5,581 nucleotides of DNA from Methanobacteriota archaeon (GCA_030597775.1 JAUVRF010000142.1:1-5581); one strand, 5' to 3'. Numbered from the stretch's first letter, positions 1 through 5,581 are shown. The notes: generated by a model from the sequence alone, not told the origin. Numbers and translations are program-made.

Positions 1-336
1 CTTCGCCTCGAGGTCGGCGGTGGCGACCATGTTCTGGACCGTCACCTCGGGATCCTTTATGACCTCGAAGCCCGCGTCGGCCAGGTTCGCCACGACGATG
101 TTGATGGCCTTCTTGACGGCGGCATCGCTCTTGGCCCCGGTGCAGACGATCTTTCCGGATCGGAAGATGAGGGTGGCCGTCTTGGGGTCCTTGATCCGGT
201 AGACGATACCAGGGAACTGCTCGGGCTCGTACTCGGCTCCCTCGAGGGCCAGGGCGATCGCGTTGAGGTTGAGCTCTGAGCCAATGGTAGAGGTCGCGAC
301 GACGTTCTCGATCCTAATCGTGGGGTTCTCGAGCAT
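1..336 (-). CDS. tbp: TATA-box-binding protein (TBP), N-terminal part, runs off left edge
   Basis: This gene encodes the general archaeal transcription factor that binds the TATA box and recruits TFB and RNA polymerase. Reading the minus strand from the ATG at 336 gives 112 residues with no stop before the window edge. Archaeal TBPs are usually about 180-190 residues, so roughly 60% is present. The first saddle repeat spans about residues 7-95, with the hallmark stretches IRIENVVATSTIG, EQFPGIVYRIKDPKTA and LIFRSGKIVCTGAKS. The second repeat begins near residue 98 with VTVQNMVATADL, a visible echo of the first repeat's start. An in-frame ATG at 369-367 would add 11 residues (MPESPSTVRGP), but it lies inside the likely TATA box, and other archaeal TBPs start close to the IRIEN-type strand, so 336 is preferred. 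No Shine-Dalgarno precedes 336, which fits a short-leader transcript. The gene is divergent from the plus-strand operon. Confidence 0.95.
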   Translation of the reverse strand, partial: MLENPTIRIENVVATSTIGSELNLNAIALALEGAEYEPEQFPGIVYRIKDPKTATLIFRSGKIVCTGAKSDAAVKKAINIVVANLADAGFEVIKDPEVTVQNMVATADLEAK

Positions 337-368
337 GGGACCACGGACCGTCGAAGGGGATTCGGGCA

Positions 369-380
369 TTAATACTTTCC
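369..380 (-). promoter_or_regulatory. Probable BRE/TATA promoter of the TBP gene
   Basis: On the minus strand the sequence reads GGAAAG then TATTAA, a purine/A-rich BRE-like element directly before a TATA-like hexamer (374-369). This is an AT-rich island in a GC-rich intergenic stretch. Archaeal initiation usually occurs about 25 bp downstream of the TATA centre, which predicts a start near 345 and a leader of about 9 nt before the ATG at 336. The call rests on composition and spacing only. Confidence 0.5.
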
Positions 381-384
381 ATCT

Positions 385-395
385 GACCTAGGGTC
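385..395. promoter_or_regulatory. Inverted repeat GACC-N3-GGTC upstream of the TBP promoter (candidate operator)
   Basis: GACCTAGGGTC is a perfect 4-bp-arm inverted repeat with a 3-bp centre. It lies just upstream of the likely BRE/TATA of the TBP gene. The same GACC-N3-GGTC pattern recurs at 499-509, next to the likely promoter of the divergent gene. Short arms make chance occurrence possible. The paired placement is the reason for listing it. Confidence 0.3.
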
Positions 396-465
396 CCGGC
401 GGCCGAGCAACCCCGGGAGGCCGTGGGCCTCGTGAACGCCCTCCTGGCACGAGGTCCCATCGGGG

Positions 466-1854
466 ATGGCCAGGAGTCATTCTCATGGCCGTGTATCAGA
501 CCAAAGGTCACAAATACAGATGTTAGCTAACCTTCCCCCCGGGCGAGATCCTCGTCCGTTCGAGGAGAGATGGGCTTTGGCTCCAGAGGGCGGAGCGTTG
601 GGACGAGACGGCGTTGCCAGTGATGGTCCTGCCCGTGTGCTCCTCGTTGGTTATAACGGGGCCAACAACACCGGTTCCGAATCCCGGCTCCTTAGCATCA
701 TTGACGATGTCAGGGCGGTGCTGGGCGAGGACACCGTCATAACGATCCCCTCACTGAACCCGGTGAACCTGTACCGGTACATCGAGGAGTCGCCCACCCT
801 TCGAGTGGCTCCCATTCCTTCCATCTACTTCTCGGCCCTCAAGCGGTTGGTCAAGGAGAACGACCTCGTGATGCTCGTCGAGGGCAGCTGCTACATGGAC
901 ACCTGGACCTCGGCCCTGCTCTGGGCCTTCCTGTGGGCGACCAAGGTGGCGGCCGACGAGGGACGCCCAAGCATGGCCTATGCCGTGGACTCGGGCCGTC
1001 TATCCAACGGGAACATCAAGCGGGTCAGGAAGGTCGCCAGCCGCACCGACCTCATAGTCGTTCGGACCCAGGCGGCGGCGGACAGGTTGCGGGAGTTCGG
1101 CGTGGAAGCGCCGATAGAGGTCACCGCCGACTCGACCTTCACGTACCAGATGGACCCTGCCGACAAGGACATCCTGCAGCGGACCTGGCCCGAGGCCACG
1201 TCGGGGGTGGTAGGCATCTCCTCCATAGATTTCTACGAGTGGCCAGTGGTCATCCGCCCCGTGGGAAGGAAGGCCGACTGCTATCGATGGCCCTACTACT
1301 TCTCCAGGTCCAAGGAACGGACCGCGGCCACACGGGATCTGGCCGAGGGGCTGGCCAGGGAGGCCGAGCGGATCGTCACCGAGTACGACAAGGACATCGC
1401 CCTCCTCTGCATGGAGGAACTGGACGAGCCCCTGGCCAGGCAGATCCAGGGGCTGATGTCGTGTCCCGAACGGACAAGGATCTACTCCTCCCGCGAGCAC
1501 AACGCATCGGAGATGATGGGTATCCTCAGTTCGCTTGACGGCCTCATCGCGTCCCGGTACCACGCATGCGTGATCGCCTCCTTCGGAGGGGTGCCCATGG
1601 TCACCATCGGTCATGACCTGCGTGTGGAGGACCTCGTCCGGGACATGAACATTTATAATTCCTCCTTCATTCCCCATGACGAGAAGGACCTGTTCACGAA
1701 GCTCACGGAAAGGGTTGATAAGATCCTCTCCGATCCCGCCTCCGAAAGGGCCGCTGTGGAGCGTGCCCACGCGGAGCACGTGGAACGGGCCTCACGCAAC
1801 CGGGAGCTGTTAAGGTCCTTCGTGGAGACGAGAGGATGGAAGACACCGACGTGA
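466..1854 (+). CDS. Polysaccharide pyruvyl transferase family protein
   Basis: Members of this family (PF04230; CsaB, WcaK and relatives) move pyruvyl groups from phosphoenolpyruvate onto sugars of cell-surface or lipid-linked glycans. The recognisable domain covers about residues 58-395 of the 462-residue frame. It opens with the glycine-rich strand VLLVGYNGANNTGSES, equivalent to the family's GYxGxxNxGDE start, and has the internal VTADSTF segment (family VxxDPAF). It closes with the signature SRYHACVIASFGGVPMV plus HDLRVEDLV. The first 55 or so residues are unlike the family and use codons (CAT, TCA, CAA, ATA, TTA) rare in the rest of the gene, so the true start is probably later. Candidates are ATG 520, TTG 577 (GAGGAG at 562-567), TTG 598 (AGAGGG at 585-590) or GTG 637. 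The coordinates given are the longest frame. It is the first gene of the probable operon and overlaps the next by 19 nt. The acceptor is unknown, and the protein could be a non-catalytic or differently specific family member. Confidence 0.8.
   Translation: MARSHSHGRVSDQRSQIQMLANLPPGRDPRPFEERWALAPEGGALGRDGVASDGPARVLLVGYNGANNTGSESRLLSIIDDVRAVLGEDTVITIPSLNPVNLYRYIEESPTLRVAPIPSIYFSALKRLVKENDLVMLVEGSCYMDTWTSALLWAFLWATKVAADEGRPSMAYAVDSGRLSNGNIKRVRKVASRTDLIVVRTQAAADRLREFGVEAPIEVTADSTFTYQMDPADKDILQRTWPEATSGVVGISSIDFYEWPVVIRPVGRKADCYRWPYYFSRSKERTAATRDLAEGLAREAERIVTEYDKDIALLCMEELDEPLARQIQGLMSCPERTRIYSSREHNASEMMGILSSLDGLIASRYHACVIASFGGVPMVTIGHDLRVEDLVRDMNIYNSSFIPHDEKDLFTKLTERVDKILSDPASERAAVERAHAEHVERASRNRELLRSFVETRGWKTPT
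499..509. promoter_or_regulatory. Inverted repeat GACC-N3-GGTC upstream of the operon promoter (candidate operator)
   Basis: GACCAAAGGTC has the same 4-bp arms and 3-bp centre as the element at 385-395, 114 bp away. It ends two bases before an AAATA stretch that may be the TATA box of the plus-strand operon. Both repeats therefore sit on the upstream side of a likely TATA element for their own direction. This would fit one regulator acting on both promoters, but it is inferred from pattern alone. Confidence 0.3.
510..517 (+). promoter_or_regulatory. Possible TATA box for the plus-strand operon
   Basis: ACAAATAC is the most AT-rich, TATA-like stretch before the pyruvyl transferase gene, in an otherwise GC-rich region. 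A transcription start about 25 bp downstream would fall near 540. That is after the ATG codons at 466 and 520 and before the candidate starts TTG 577 and TTG 598. It is a weak match to a TATA consensus. Confidence 0.35.
1824..1827 (+). promoter_or_regulatory. Ribosome binding site for the reductase/acyl-CoA synthetase gene
   Basis: GGAG lies 8 nt before the ATG at 1836, inside the end of the preceding gene. It supports ATG 1836 over the alternative in-frame GTG at 1851, which overlaps the upstream TGA and would remove only five residues. Confidence 0.45.
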
Positions 1855-4661
1855 AGGGGGTGGTGTTGCTGACGGGAGTCACTGTCTTCCTAGGCGCCCA
1901 GGTCTCCTTGAGGCTCATCCAGAACACCCAAATGGATATAATCGCCCTGGTTCGTGCCACCGACCACGAGGCCGCCACCCTTCGCCTTTCCCGAGCTTGG
2001 TATGATTGGCCCGAGCTGGAGGAGCAGATAGGCAAGCGGGTCAGGGCCTATTCCGCCGACATCTCGGCCGAGAGGTTCGCCCTCTCCGTGGAGGAGTACG
2101 CCGACCTGGTGGGACGGATCACCCATATCATCCACTCCGCCGCCGACATGCGATTGAACGCCCCCATCGACGAGCTGCGAAGGACCAACGTTGGTGGGGT
2201 CCGGAACATCCTCCAGCTGGCCCGTGATGTGCACGCCGACCATGGCCTGACCCGTCTCAGCCACGTGTCCACCGCCTACGTGGCCGGCGGCAGGACCGGC
2301 GATGTCCCGGAGGACTCCCTCAGTGACGAGTACCTCTTCTCCAGCCGGTACGAGCTGTCGAAGTTCGAGGGCGAGCAGCTGGTGAAGGAGGCCAAGGCCG
2401 ACCTGCCCATCTCCGTGATGCGTCCGGGCCTCGTCGTGGGCGACTCGAGGACGGGGGCGATCAAGACCTTCAACACGATCTACTACCCCCTCAAGCTGTA
2501 CCTGACCGGCAAGCTCAGGGTGATCCCCGCCCGGGCCTCCCTCAAGGTAAACCTCATCCCCATCGATTACGTGGCCGACTCCGTCGTCCGCCTCACCCTG
2601 GACCCTCGGGCAGAGGGGCTCAACTTCCACCTGACGGCCCCCTGGGAGGCCCTGCCCACCGTGAAGCAGCTCATGGATTACATCCGCAAGTGGGCGAGGG
2701 AGGACCACGGCATCGAGCTGCGCAAGCCGATGTTCATCCCCCTGTCCGTGGGAGCCACCAAGGGCAGGTACAAGGCCCAGCAGGCGATAACCCGGGAGAG
2801 GACGGGCATGTTCGAGGCCCTCCGGACCCTCGCACCCTACTTCAACGAGCGCCGGAGGTTCCGCCGGGACAACACGGACCGATTGCTGGGTAAGTACACG
2901 CTCAAATGGCAAACCATCGTGCCCCCCATCATGTACTATGCCATCCATCTCACCTTCATTCACCGTGCCGACCGGACCGTCCACGAGCAGATACTGTTCC
3001 GGATGAAGAGCAAGAGCATACCCGTCCGCTACCACGATGTCTACGAGGGAAAGGTCCACGACCGGGACTCCCGGGAGGTGCGGAAGGAGATGCTGGCCGT
3101 CGCGGGCGCCCTGAAGAGCATGGGCGTGGGCCCCGGCGACCGGGTGGCCCTGGTGGGTCTGAACAGCAGCAGGTTCGTGACCCTCGACGTGGGCATAGGC
3201 CTCTCCGGGGCCACCGGGGTGCCCCTGTACTACACGAGCCCGCCACCAGAGGTCGACCAGATCCTCCAGGCCAGCGGGGCAAAGGTCCTGCTGGTGGGCA
3301 TCCCCAAGCTCCTCGAGCGACTGGACGAACTGACCGTGGACATCCCGGTGATCTCCTTCTGTCGTTGCGACCCCGACATGACCCACGGTAAGGAGGTGAT
3401 GCGGTGGGAGGATTTCCTGGCCCTCGGCAAGGATGTGGAGGTGCCCGAGATCGCCCCGGTGGGCTTCGGGGACCTGGCCACCATCAGGTACACGTCGGGG
3501 ACCACGGGCAAGCCCAAGGGCGTGACCTTCGACCACGAGAACCTGAGGTGGAACGGCACGGTGGTGGGGTCCTTCCTCGACTGGGACGCCCGGAACAAGC
3601 ACATCAACTACCTGTCGTTCCTGCCGATGAACCACGTGGTCGAGGGCATATCGGCGGCGTACGGACCCTACTACGGCCCCTGCTCCCTTGACATCTTCTT
3701 CCTGGAGGACTTCCGCGACCTGCAGGACACCCTGCCCATGGTGCGCCCCACCATATTCTTCGCGGTGCCACGGTTCTACGAGAAGGTCTGGGAGGGCCTC
3801 CAGAAGAACAGTACGGGCCAGAGATACCTGGGTTCCAAGGACGGCCTCAAGAAGAGCCTGCTGCGACGGTTGTTGCGCAAGGGCCTGCTCAAGAAGATCG
3901 GCCTGCAGGACTGCGTCCAGATGTTCTCCGGGTCGGCACCCATCGGAGCGGAACTGGTGGGGTCATTCCAGGAGCTGGGCATAGAGGTGAACAATGCCTA
4001 CGGCCTCACGGAGGCGCCCGTCCTGACCATGAACCACCAGGGCCGCAACAGGGTGGGCACGGTGGGGGAGCCCCTGGCTGAGACGGAGATCGTCATCGCC
4101 GACGACGGGGAGATAATGGCAAGGGGCCCACAGGTCACCCCCGGGTACTTCGATCCCGACACCCCCTCCCCCATCAAGGACGGATGGCTGATGACGGGGG
4201 ACCTGGGTTACCTGACACCCGAGGGCAGCCTCGTCATCCACGGCCGCAAGAAGGAGCTCATAGTGACCTCCTACGGGAAGAACGTCCACCCCGTACCCAT
4301 AGAGACGCTGCTCCGTGACATACAAGGGGTCGACGAGGTCATGGTCGTCGGCGATGCCCGCCCCTTCTGCGCAGCCATCCTCTGGGTGGACGCGAAAGGC
4401 GAGGACCCCGCCCTGGTGGCATCCATCAACGCGGCCATAGCCAGCGTGAACTCCCGGGTGTCGAGCCCCGAGCAGCTCAAGCAGTGGGCAGTGCTCAGGA
4501 ACGACCTGACGATCGACAAGGGGGACCTGACCGCCAGCCTCAAGCTGAAGCGTCGCGAGGTGACCGAACGGTTCGCCCCACACCTGGCAGCCCTCTACGG
4601 TGAGGGCTCTTCCCCCACCGAGGGCGTGCTGTACCTCGGCGGGGGTGGGAAGGGTCCATGA
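1836..4661 (+). CDS. Fusion of SDR/thioester-reductase-like domain and AMP-forming acyl-CoA synthetase
   Basis: This is a 941-residue two-enzyme fusion. Residues about 8-270 form an extended SDR (NAD-binding_4/epimerase-like) domain. It has the nucleotide-binding start LLTGVTVFLG (13-20), the serine strand HVSTAY (S145), catalytic YELSK (Y172, K176) and the RPGLVVGDSRTG stretch typical of fatty acyl-CoA and thioester reductases. Residues about 271-384 are a linker with no motif I recognise. Residues about 385-925 are a full long-chain acyl-CoA synthetase-type domain with P-loop YTSGTTGKPKG (552-562), YGLTE (722-726), TGDLGY (787-792), GRKKELI (803-809), the FACS-like SYGKNVHP (812-819) and a C-terminal LKLKRR with probable catalytic K903. 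The expected reaction is ATP-dependent activation of a carboxylic acid to acyl-AMP and then acyl-CoA, with possible NAD(P)H reduction of the thioester. No carrier-protein site is visible, unlike carboxylic acid reductases, which are also ordered adenylation first. The second glycine of TGxxGxxG is Val17. The gene overlaps both neighbours, so it is probably co-translated with them. Confidence 0.9.
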   Translation: MEDTDVKGVVLLTGVTVFLGAQVSLRLIQNTQMDIIALVRATDHEAATLRLSRAWYDWPELEEQIGKRVRAYSADISAERFALSVEEYADLVGRITHIIHSAADMRLNAPIDELRRTNVGGVRNILQLARDVHADHGLTRLSHVSTAYVAGGRTGDVPEDSLSDEYLFSSRYELSKFEGEQLVKEAKADLPISVMRPGLVVGDSRTGAIKTFNTIYYPLKLYLTGKLRVIPARASLKVNLIPIDYVADSVVRLTLDPRAEGLNFHLTAPWEALPTVKQLMDYIRKWAREDHGIELRKPMFIPLSVGATKGRYKAQQAITRERTGMFEALRTLAPYFNERRRFRRDNTDRLLGKYTLKWQTIVPPIMYYAIHLTFIHRADRTVHEQILFRMKSKSIPVRYHDVYEGKVHDRDSREVRKEMLAVAGALKSMGVGPGDRVALVGLNSSRFVTLDVGIGLSGATGVPLYYTSPPPEVDQILQASGAKVLLVGIPKLLERLDELTVDIPVISFCRCDPDMTHGKEVMRWEDFLALGKDVEVPEIAPVGFGDLATIRYTSGTTGKPKGVTFDHENLRWNGTVVGSFLDWDARNKHINYLSFLPMNHVVEGISAAYGPYYGPCSLDIFFLEDFRDLQDTLPMVRPTIFFAVPRFYEKVWEGLQKNSTGQRYLGSKDGLKKSLLRRLLRKGLLKKIGLQDCVQMFSGSAPIGAELVGSFQELGIEVNNAYGLTEAPVLTMNHQGRNRVGTVGEPLAETEIVIADDGEIMARGPQVTPGYFDPDTPSPIKDGWLMTGDLGYLTPEGSLVIHGRKKELIVTSYGKNVHPVPIETLLRDIQGVDEVMVVGDARPFCAAILWVDAKGEDPALVASINAAIASVNSRVSSPEQLKQWAVLRNDLTIDKGDLTASLKLKRREVTERFAPHLAALYGEGSSPTEGVLYLGGGGKGP
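4643..4650 (+). promoter_or_regulatory. Ribosome binding site for the ATC hydrolase-like gene
   Basis: GGGTGGGA lies 7 nt before the ATG at 4658, within the last codons of the fusion gene. Together with the ATGA stop/start overlap it supports coupled translation from 4658. Confidence 0.4.
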
Positions 4662-5305
4662 GCCTCCGGCTTGCCACCGCCAAGCTATGGATGAGGACCT
4701 CGGTGCTCAAGCGGGAGCTGGGGCGGGTGGCAGAGATGACGATCACCACCCTGGACGAGATGTTGAGGGAGCACGCCCCCGGGGCCCTGGAGGGCATAAG
4801 GGCCGGGGACTCGCCAATGGACGGCGACCTCGACCAGCGCCGGCGTGCGATGGCTGACGCCCACCGGAGGCGGGTCACCGCGCTGGTGGAGGCCATGGGC
4901 GAAGAGGCGGCCGTCGAGGAGGGCCGGAGGCGGATATCCCCCGTGGGTGTTGCCCTGGGCATCGAGGCCAGGGAGCGCCTTGGAGTGGGTGACGACATCG
5001 AGGACCTGGTGGAGGCCGCGAAGGTGCTGTACACCGTCCTCGGGATCGAGGTGGAAGGGGAGGAAGGCGAGGAAGGCAAGGAAGCCGGGGAAGGCGGGGC
5101 CGGGACCATGGTCCTGCGCGTCGACCGGTGCGCCCTGTCCGAGGTCTACGACCCGACCACGTGCAGGCTGATGAGCGCCGCCGACGAGGGCCTGGTGCGC
5201 GGCCTCAATCCCAATGTGCAGATGACCTTCTACGAGCGGATCACCGAGGGCCGACCCTGCTGCCGGGCCGACCTTGTCATGACCACCGCGACGGAGGAGG
5301 CCTGA
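4658..5305 (+). CDS. Small protein resembling L-2-amino-thiazoline-4-carboxylic acid hydrolase family
   Basis: This 215-residue protein is not firmly recognised. Its C-terminal part (about 150-207) has a cysteine pattern I associate with the ATC hydrolase-like fold. C158 leads into a strand, C169 follows in DPTTCRLMSAADEG, then comes GLNPNVQMTFYERITEG, then C201-C202 in RPCCRADLVM. Known members hydrolyse a thiazoline ring acid, but many relatives have no known activity and may bind ligands. The N-terminal part (1-130) is helical and charged, with no signal peptide or membrane segment. Residues 131-149 form a Glu/Gly-rich linker. The start at 4658 overlaps the previous stop as ATGA, and the next gene begins 4 nt after this stop, so it belongs to the same transcript. 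A role as substrate-binding or accessory partner of the neighbouring oxidoreductases is possible. The gene itself is clearly coding, but the family call is tentative. Confidence 0.55.
   Translation: MSLRLATAKLWMRTSVLKRELGRVAEMTITTLDEMLREHAPGALEGIRAGDSPMDGDLDQRRRAMADAHRRRVTALVEAMGEEAAVEEGRRRISPVGVALGIEARERLGVGDDIEDLVEAAKVLYTVLGIEVEGEEGEEGKEAGEGGAGTMVLRVDRCALSEVYDPTTCRLMSAADEGLVRGLNPNVQMTFYERITEGRPCCRADLVMTTATEEA
5048..5104 (+). repeat. Purine-rich, low-complexity tract (Glu/Gly linker)
   Basis: The tract repeats variants of the 9-base unit GAGGAAGGC and encodes residues 131-149 of the small gene, which are almost only Glu, Gly, Lys and Ala. It is in frame, so changes in unit number would lengthen or shorten a flexible linker between the helical N-terminal half and the cysteine-bearing C-terminal half without breaking the gene. 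Confidence 0.7.
5293..5300 (+). promoter_or_regulatory. Strong ribosome binding site for the GMC oxidoreductase gene
   Basis: GGAGGAGG lies 9 nt before the ATG at 5310, inside the last codons of the preceding gene. It is the clearest Shine-Dalgarno sequence in the window and fixes the start of the last gene. Confidence 0.6.
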
Positions 5306-5309
5306 GGAC

Positions 5310-5581
5310 ATGAAGGCCATCGTGGTGGGCTCGGGTGCCGGCGGGGCCACCGCCGCGAGGGAGTTGCAGGGAAGTGGCATCGACGTGACCCTGCTGGAGG
5401 CGGGCTCGCCCTTCAAGCCCTTCACCCGGCGGGTAGGATGGGCGGCGGGCGCCAGCCGGATGGGCCTGCTGGGCAGCGAGCGCACCATCACCCGGTTCTT
5501 CCCCCCCCTGGGGGCGGTCCGTGCCTCGGACGAGCTGGTCCTGGTGCGAGGGGTGACCACTGGTGGCACCACGACCATCAC
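5310..5581 (+). CDS. GMC-family FAD-dependent oxidoreductase, N-terminal part, runs off right edge
   Basis: Only the first 90 residues are present. Full GMC enzymes are usually 500 residues or more. The protein starts directly with an FAD-binding Rossmann motif, VVGSGAGGATAARELQ (G7, G9, G12), followed by the acidic residue E30 in VTLLEAG that contacts the FAD ribose. Near the edge, VRGVTTGGTTTIT (79-91, last codon incomplete) matches the second FAD-contact region and GMC signature with its double glycine and following threonines. GMC enzymes oxidise alcohols, sugars, sterols or long-chain fatty alcohols. Substrate specificity and the catalytic histidines lie beyond the window. The gene begins 4 nt after the preceding stop with a strong ribosome binding site, so it is probably co-transcribed with the acyl-activating fusion. 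Other two-dinucleotide-binding flavoproteins are possible, but the GMC-like second motif favours this call. Confidence 0.75.
   Translation, partial: MKAIVVGSGAGGATAARELQGSGIDVTLLEAGSPFKPFTRRVGWAAGASRMGLLGSERTITRFFPPLGAVRASDELVLVRGVTTGGTTTI

Larger units (their letters stand above)
337..465. other. Divergent intergenic region between TBP and the operon
   Basis: These 129 bases separate the two divergent genes if the longest reading frame of the plus-strand gene is used. If that gene starts later, as its codon use suggests, the control region extends to about 576-600. It contains the probable TBP promoter at 369-380 and the first GACC-N3-GGTC repeat. I see no RNA gene, terminator hairpin with a T tract, or credible small coding region in it. 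Confidence 0.5.

Noticed and set aside
57..344. 95-residue minus-strand frame overlapping TBP
   Set aside because: It is an out-of-phase, Ser/Arg/Pro-rich reading of the TBP gene, which has unmistakable family motifs in the other frame.
1000..1779. 259-residue minus-strand frame opposite the pyruvyl transferase gene
   Set aside because: It is a compositional shadow with no motifs, while the plus strand holds the family signature.
1890..3635. Long 581-residue open frame on the minus strand opposite the fusion gene
   Set aside because: It is antisense to strongly conserved SDR and adenylation motifs, has a His/Gly/Val/Leu-rich composition typical of GC-rich shadow frames, and shows no recognisable domain.
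5103..5114. Perfect 12-bp palindrome GGACCATGGTCC
   Set aside because: It lies within coding sequence at the linker/domain junction of the small gene. One such palindrome is unremarkable in GC-rich DNA, and its centre does not match the GACC-N3-GGTC elements.
4685..5581. 298-residue open frame on the minus strand opposite the small gene and the GMC gene
   Set aside because: The opposite strand carries clear FAD-binding motifs and well-placed ribosome binding sites. The minus product is Pro/Gly/His-rich with no known motif.
1..5581. tRNA, rRNA, CRISPR array, insertion sequence or attachment site
   Set aside because: No direct-repeat/spacer pattern, transposase motifs, terminal inverted repeats or cloverleaf-like conserved boxes were seen. 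Almost all of the window is coding.

Overview
The window comes from a GC-rich archaeon. The clearest evidence is the left-edge gene on the minus strand, which encodes an archaeal TATA-box-binding protein (TBP) with the first saddle repeat and the beginning of the second. The best guess for lineage is Thermoplasmatota, possibly near Methanomassiliicoccales, from the TBP sequence style, high GC and heavy AGG/CGG arginine use. That placement is a low-confidence inference.

Layout: (1) positions 1-336, minus strand: the N-terminal 112 residues of TBP, running off the left edge. (2) 337 to about 520-600: a divergent control region with two AT-rich patches in otherwise GC-rich DNA. Each patch looks like a TATA box, one per direction, and each is flanked upstream by a GACC-N3-GGTC inverted repeat. 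(3) 466-5581, plus strand: four tightly packed genes that look like one operon. They encode a polysaccharide pyruvyl transferase-family protein, a 941-residue fusion of an SDR/thioester-reductase-like domain with an AMP-forming acyl-CoA synthetase, a small protein resembling the L-2-amino-thiazoline-4-carboxylic acid hydrolase fold, and the N-terminus of a GMC-family FAD oxidoreductase that runs off the right edge. The gene junctions are a 19-nt overlap, a 4-nt ATGA overlap and a 4-nt gap, which suggests translational coupling.

How the genes may work together (inference): the fusion carries a complete set of acyl-activating motifs and an NAD(P)-dependent reductase/dehydrogenase-like domain but no visible carrier domain. 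The GMC protein would oxidise an alcohol or similar group. Together they suggest redox chemistry on an activated carboxylic acid, possibly lipid-derived. The pyruvyl transferase-like protein may modify a glycan or lipid head group. Archaeal membranes are not built from fatty acyl esters, so the substrate is the main open question. The unusual points are the reductase-first domain order and a Gly-to-Val change in the reductase's nucleotide-binding glycine motif.
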